10,087 nt of DNA from Beroe ovata (Eukaryota; Ctenophora; Nuda; Beroida; Beroidae), in assembly GCA_946803715.1 (NCBI GenBank), contig CAMPET010000392.1:28819-38905 (forward strand). Reading direction: 5' to 3'. This document shows, one piece after another, positions 6,241 to 10,087 of this stretch. Position numbers and translations under genes: made by a program. The notes under the pieces are model-generated. The model ran no database searches and had not been told where the DNA came from. It saw nothing but the letters and a program-made list of their open reading frames with translations. Positions within the stretch are counted from its first letter, which is position 1; each line of letters opens with the position of its first letter.

Positions 6241-9200
6241 GTGAGTTTTTGTATGAGTATGGTTAAATTCTGCAATGAATCATTGTTCATTGGACAATGA
6301 TTCACTACAGATGAAAACTTGAAAATGTCCTGTCTTACGACTTCTCCCACGGCCTAAAATCCAAGTTGATTTCTGATGTAAATAACTGTTATCCCAACCC
6401 GCGCTACAGCATCAATACACTAATCAATTACCACTATGAAATATGCACTCTCTATTTCAATTAATCAATAACTACAGACCAATATGATCCCAACTCATCC
6501 TGTCTCTCCAGGACGAGGAATATGACGTGATATCACGACTAACTCGTCCCCAATATGGCCACCACCACCACGATACCTCCTCCGTGTCACATGTCGGTGG
6601 TGGTGAGAGTCTGCTCCGTGAACTCCAGCAGGAGGATGACATGATGACCGATGAGGATGAGGAATTGAGTGAGGAATACCGTGATGTCAGCTGTACTGGG
6701 GCATCTGCTGATTCCCTCGACTCTCCCTCTAGTGACACTGTCACGAGGGGAGAGCGGGGGAAGAAGATCACCGCCGAGATGAGGGAGCAGATTAAGCGGG
6801 AACTGCTCTGTGATCCGGGGGGAGAGATTACCCCGGCAGTGCAGAGGGTTCAGGGGAAGAGGTACAGTGCTGTGTCAAGTCATGATCAGAGGATGGTTAA
6901 ATTGGGGTCTACTATCTCCTCGACCATGGCCAGGAACCTGCCGAGCGATGTGTTCAGCAAGAGCAAGGATTCGGGCGAGCTGCTGGAAATCCTGAGGGAG
7001 AGGAAAAAGTCTCGTGAGAGTTTGGTGAAGGCACATACTCTAGCGGAAGCGAACATGAAGAAGAGTGACGTCATTATCACCACAGATGACATGGATATGA
7101 GCCGCGCACACAAATCAGCACGTGCACTAGTGAGGGAGGGAGACGAAGTTGCGTCTCCCCCAAAACTGGACAGATCACTCCCTACTCTGAAACTGAATCA
7201 CCATGACAACAGTGATGAAGAGGAGGAGGACATTATCAGTAAGTTGGTCTTGAAGACGTCCCTCCTCTCTGCTCCCCAGAGAAGCAGCAGAAAAGTCAGT
7301 CTACAGGAGGAACTGTGTGGCAAGGGCTCCCCACAGGTTTGTATGAGTAAATGAAACTTGGTAGTTGATCCACAATTGCCATAATCCGCGCGGTTTTTGT
7401 CGCCTGTACGACTTCCGACATCTCTGATGATTGCTTCAAACGTGCCTGCATTTCACGGCACCGTGGTTCAATTTTATCATTTTGGGTCACGAGACAGCGA
7501 TAGCCATGATAATCATCTGGGTATATGGCCCATGTGATCGATCACACGCTCAGACACGTGGCCCGATGCGAGCCTCAGTTGCTGGGGATATTATCAAGTC
7601 TGCCGATTCCAGCCCCCTGAACACCGAGCCCATCTCCCCTTCCCATCCGTACAGAGGACTACCGACCATGCCGGGGCTTGTCATCCCCGACAAGTGGAAA
7701 TCAGACCTGCCCCCATCGTCACACAACGAGGTTAATACCATCAGCTAGACACACGATTCAGAACTCTGCACAACTGTAAAGGATGCTAGTAAAGAATAGT
7801 TCCGGAATACGGATTTATTAGTTTTTGACCCCGCTTCCCCTTTAGGCATCCCTATTACTCCCTTGCCCCTAACAAACGCCATACCCACAGGATGATGGGA
7901 CAGACTCGCTATCAAGTGATGTCTCATCAGATCTCGAGACAGATGATGACATCCCCATAGCACTGACATTTGAAACATCCCGGAGCACTGCCCCAACTGA
8001 CAGTGCCATCAGATCAGCACCAGCTCCTCATGCTGGCATTTTGCCAGATAATGATGACATTGTGTCGGCCAAGTTTGAACCCAGGGTGAATCCTGACATT
8101 CACCGTCTAGCGTTCATATCCAGTGAATCTAAGAGTGGAAATATAGTCAAGTAAGTGTGTGGTAACGAACCAAGTTTAAGTACGTAATTCCTGGTCATGT
8201 TCTGAAATATGCTAATTTATCATGGGTTTCTAAGGATATTTCTGTCGAAGCTTGGGCTGAATATCCAGCTGGGAAGTTTCCCACACATGATATATTGTGC
8301 TATTTGATACTGGGTATATTGCTAGTCTAGCATATTGTCAAAGTATCAAGGCGAGGACTCTTGATTAACTTAGTGACTATGAGCAGGCCACTGCGCGCGG
8401 TGGCGTGTGTGTGTGTGTGTGTGTGTGTTTGTGTGTCTCTGTGTTTGTGTGTATGTGCGTGTGTGTCTGTATGAGTGACTAGGGAGCCAGTCTTACTCAA
8501 CATCACTGATTCTTCTATATTGATATAGTGCTCAGTGTTCATATAGTTTTTGTTGCGATCAGCGCGAGCTCAGCGGAGAGTGAGAAGGAAGTGAGTGATT
8601 CACGGCGGGAGAAGACAGCTGAGCGTGACTCAGAGTGCACAGTAGCTGGGAGGAGGATCAAGAGACGACAGAGTAGCTCGGAGAGAAGTAGGAGGAGGTC
8701 TCAGCCAGATATTCAGTTCCCCATTGATTCCGGTAAGAGGGATGGGGGGTAATGGGGAGTGTAGAAATTCAATAAGCTGCTGCTTACTTTAACCACTAAT
8801 ATCGTATTGCATATTATATTCGATAAACCTCGTTTTTTTGGGTTTAATTACCTATCGCATAAACCTAGCCGATTAAAAATACATATATTATGTTGATCGG
8901 ATTTTCGCTTGTCAATGTGCTGTGATTTTCAGACGATGATGAACCCCCAACTCCAATCGGACAACAGGAGATAATTCTAGAACAGAACCGTCAGATCTTC
9001 CAGAAGAAGGGTAACAGTATCAACTCCTCTCTTACACTCGCACCTAGACACAGGGTACATTTGAAGAATAGTTGCTACAAAACGCTCGCGCAATAAATCG
9101 AAACGAAAAATAGAATATTTTTGGCAGTTAACAAATTTTTATGTTCCTTTTATCACTTTTTGCGAGAAATATTTTTCTTGTATTATATACCTAGTATATT

Positions 9201-9990
9201 TGACGTACTGCTCGTGGACAGGCATCGACAGGGGTGAACAAAGCCCGTCGCACGGGAACACTCTCGCCAGACAAACTCAGTGCAAGTTCAGATCTCTCAT
9301 CAACTGATCTGGAAGTTATCGTGATGTCTGCATCATCAGATGAGTCATGCACCGCTCATCTTGCATCACATCACGGTGAAGGGAAACCAGACCAAGCAGT
9401 GGACTACAGTGAGATCACGTTGCTACAGGGCGTTACACGTGAGGATACAAAGATATCGCGTGACAAGGAGCTTGTTGCTATGGCAACATTGGAGGTTGCC
9501 ATGGAGTCAGCAGTTATCCCCCCATGTGATCGTGACCAATCCTCGCTGACCGGATTGGGGGAGGGTGGAGGGAAGGATAAGCGGGCACATGCAAGTGAAA
9601 AGAGTGGTTCATTTCTTCCAGACTCCGATACCATGGTACGAATATCTTCAACTCTATACTATCTTCCCTATCTTCAACGTTGTATTGGTAGTTTCGAATC
9701 GTGGAACCTTAAAAGTATTACAGTTGAGCTACTGTACCTACTTAAGTATTATCTTTTCAATTTCACCTTATACAGGGCAACCTTAGCCACTTAGCAAGTT
9801 AGTGAGATATAGCTTATAATATGTTGCTAAAATGTGGTCTGTAACACTCGGGGTTATACAAAGAGATCTAATTCTCGTATTGTAGGGCGAGGTTGTTGAA
9901 GTTGGAGTTGACGGGACTATCCGTAAGAAACAGCGCTCCAAGTTCAAGTACACGGACGCCACGCAGACCACGCCCATACGAGCTGAGAAG
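6163..9990 (+). CDS. Large Ser-rich acidic, probably disordered protein (8 exons visible, family not recognised)
   Basis: Exons: 6163-6240, 6512-7336, 7554-7730, 7891-8150, 8563-8732, 8933-9054, 9222-9635, 9886-9990. All junctions are GT-AG and the phases match (0,0,0,2,1,0,0), giving about 717 continuous residues, which is strong evidence for a real gene. Seen, numbered from the first visible residue: HHHH near 43-46; an acidic run near 67-81; a charged, probably helical stretch near 181-209 (LLEILRERKKSRESLVKAHT); DEEEED near 261; a basic Arg/Ser cluster at 477-493 (RRIKRRQSSSERSRRRS), a possible nuclear-localisation signal or kinase target; and R-R-R-S-Q-P at 490-495, which fits the 14-3-3 pattern R-x-x-S-x-P. 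There is no enzyme motif, membrane segment or zinc-finger pattern. The composition suggests a scaffold or regulatory protein, but that is inference. Exons before 6163 are probable. The 3' end is unclear: reading through the weak donor at 9991 would end the protein two codons later. Confidence 0.78.
6276..6304. repeat. Perfect 11-bp intronic hairpin
   Basis: TGAATCATTGT (6276-6286) and ACAATGATTCA (6294-6304) are exact reverse complements around a 7-nt loop, 36 bp after a splice donor. The arms contain facing ATTGT/ACAAT cores like those bound by SOX proteins. Confidence 0.8.
6512..7336 (+). CDS. Main exon of the disordered-protein gene
   Basis: 825 bp, 275 codons, open throughout. It starts after TGTCTCTCCAG with DEEYDVISRL and ends KGSPQ before donor CAG|GTTTGT. 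Higher GC and Ser/Asp/Glu/Lys-rich codon content separate it from its AT-rich flanks. Reading through the donor would add VCMSK and stop at 7354, a possible truncated isoform. Confidence 0.88.
7554..7730 (+). CDS. Exon, Pro/Ser-rich
   Basis: 59 codons after ACACGCTCAG, beginning TRGPMRASVAGDIIKSADSS and ending PPSSHNE before donor GAG|GTTAAT. Phase 0 on both sides. Contains a Pro-rich stretch around LPTMPGLVIPDKWKSDLPP. Confidence 0.8.
7891..8150 (+). CDS. Exon, acidic Ser/Asp-rich
   Basis: Begins after CATACCCACAG with DDGTDSLSSDVSSDLETDDD, a run typical of CK2-type phosphorylation sites. It ends SSESKSGNIV plus two bases before a near-perfect donor AA|GTAAGT. Enters in phase 0, leaves in phase 2. 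Confidence 0.85.
8404..8462. repeat. (TG)n microsatellite in an intron
   Basis: TG run with TTTG, TCTC and TATG interruptions inside the 412-bp intron 8151-8562, the longest intron of the plus-strand gene. Confidence 0.95.
8563..8732 (+). CDS. Exon with basic Arg/Ser cluster
   Basis: Starts after TTTTTGTTGCGATCAG with one base that completes an Asn codon, then ASSAESEKEVSDSRREK. It carries the basic cluster RRIKRRQSSSERSRRRSQP and ends FPIDS plus one base before donor G|GTAAGA. The phase match on both sides supports the acceptor at 8562 over the nearby AG at 8572-8573. Confidence 0.85.
8933..9054 (+). CDS. Exon, DDDEPPTP segment
   Basis: Starts after GTGATTTTCAG, completing an Asp codon, then DDEPPTPIGQQEIILEQNRQ. 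It ends LTLAPRHR before donor AGG|GTACAT. An earlier candidate donor at 9010 (G|GTAACA) would leave the next exon out of phase, so 9054 is preferred. Confidence 0.75.
9222..9635 (+). CDS. Long exon, Ser-rich
   Basis: 138 codons after GCTCGTGGACAG, starting ASTGVNKARRTGTLSPDKLS and ending FLPDSDTM before donor ATG|GTACGA. Low-complexity Ser/Asp content early and a Gly-rich, basic stretch late (GEGGGKDKRAH). Both ends in phase 0. Confidence 0.82.
9886..9990 (+). CDS. Last visible exon
   Basis: 35 codons after TCGTATTGTAG, starting GEVVEVGVDGTIRKKQRSKF and ending PIRAEK. The donor AAG|GTACCG is weak. Without splicing the frame adds Val-Pro and stops at 9999, so this may be the terminal exon. 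No polyadenylation signal is visible in the last 88 bases. Confidence 0.7.
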
Positions 9991-10087
9991 GTACCGTAAC
10001 CATACTTTGTGTGTCGTCTTGCCGAAGGAAAGTGCTCTCTTTTGAATTGTGGTGTGTTAACGCGCGCGAGGTTGGTCACGCGCTATA

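Noticed and set aside
9783-10079. 98-codon minus-strand frame
   Set aside because: Antisense to the phase-consistent exon at 9886-9990.

Overview
This is eukaryotic nuclear DNA, most likely from a compact marine invertebrate genome. Two interrupted genes can be assembled from short exons joined by GT-AG introns of about 160-410 bp. Both intergenic and intronic DNA carry many (TG)n/(CA)n microsatellites, two of which end in an unresolved base (N). A sponge or similar early-branching animal would fit the small introns and the ARSB-like sulfatase, but that is inference; no species marker is visible.

Left part (about 78-1561, minus strand): the 5' portion of an arylsulfatase-B-like gene in five visible exons. 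Protein phase is preserved across all four introns. A hydrophobic exon is followed by the aspartate pair of the metal site, the active-site loop, the GK-W-H motif and the RGFD-YG block. The active-site loop has lost the cysteine that sulfatases convert to formylglycine: the Cys-x-Pro-x-Arg site reads Gly-Thr-Ala-Ala-Arg. The neighbouring catalytic residues and all splice sites are intact. This looks like a sulfatase pseudo-enzyme rather than a decaying copy. The gene continues past the left edge, and its first exon (initiator Met) was not found. One of its introns holds a 162-bp MITE-like inverted-repeat element.

Middle (about 1605-6162): about 4.5 kb with no convincing gene. It holds microsatellites, a nested set of four copies of one 10-mer arranged as two inverted pairs (2942-3096), a cluster of paired E-box and E2F-like sites that could be an orphan promoter (3820-3964), and an AT-rich stretch with repeated AATGTACATT palindromes (4992-5149).

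Right part (6163-9990, plus strand): at least eight exons of a gene for a large, Ser-rich, acidic, probably disordered protein (about 717 residues visible). I do not recognise its family. It has acidic runs, a charged helical stretch, a basic Arg/Ser cluster that could be a nuclear-localisation or phosphorylation site, and a 14-3-3-type R-x-x-S-x-P motif. The two genes are divergently oriented about 4.6 kb apart; nothing in the sequence links their functions.
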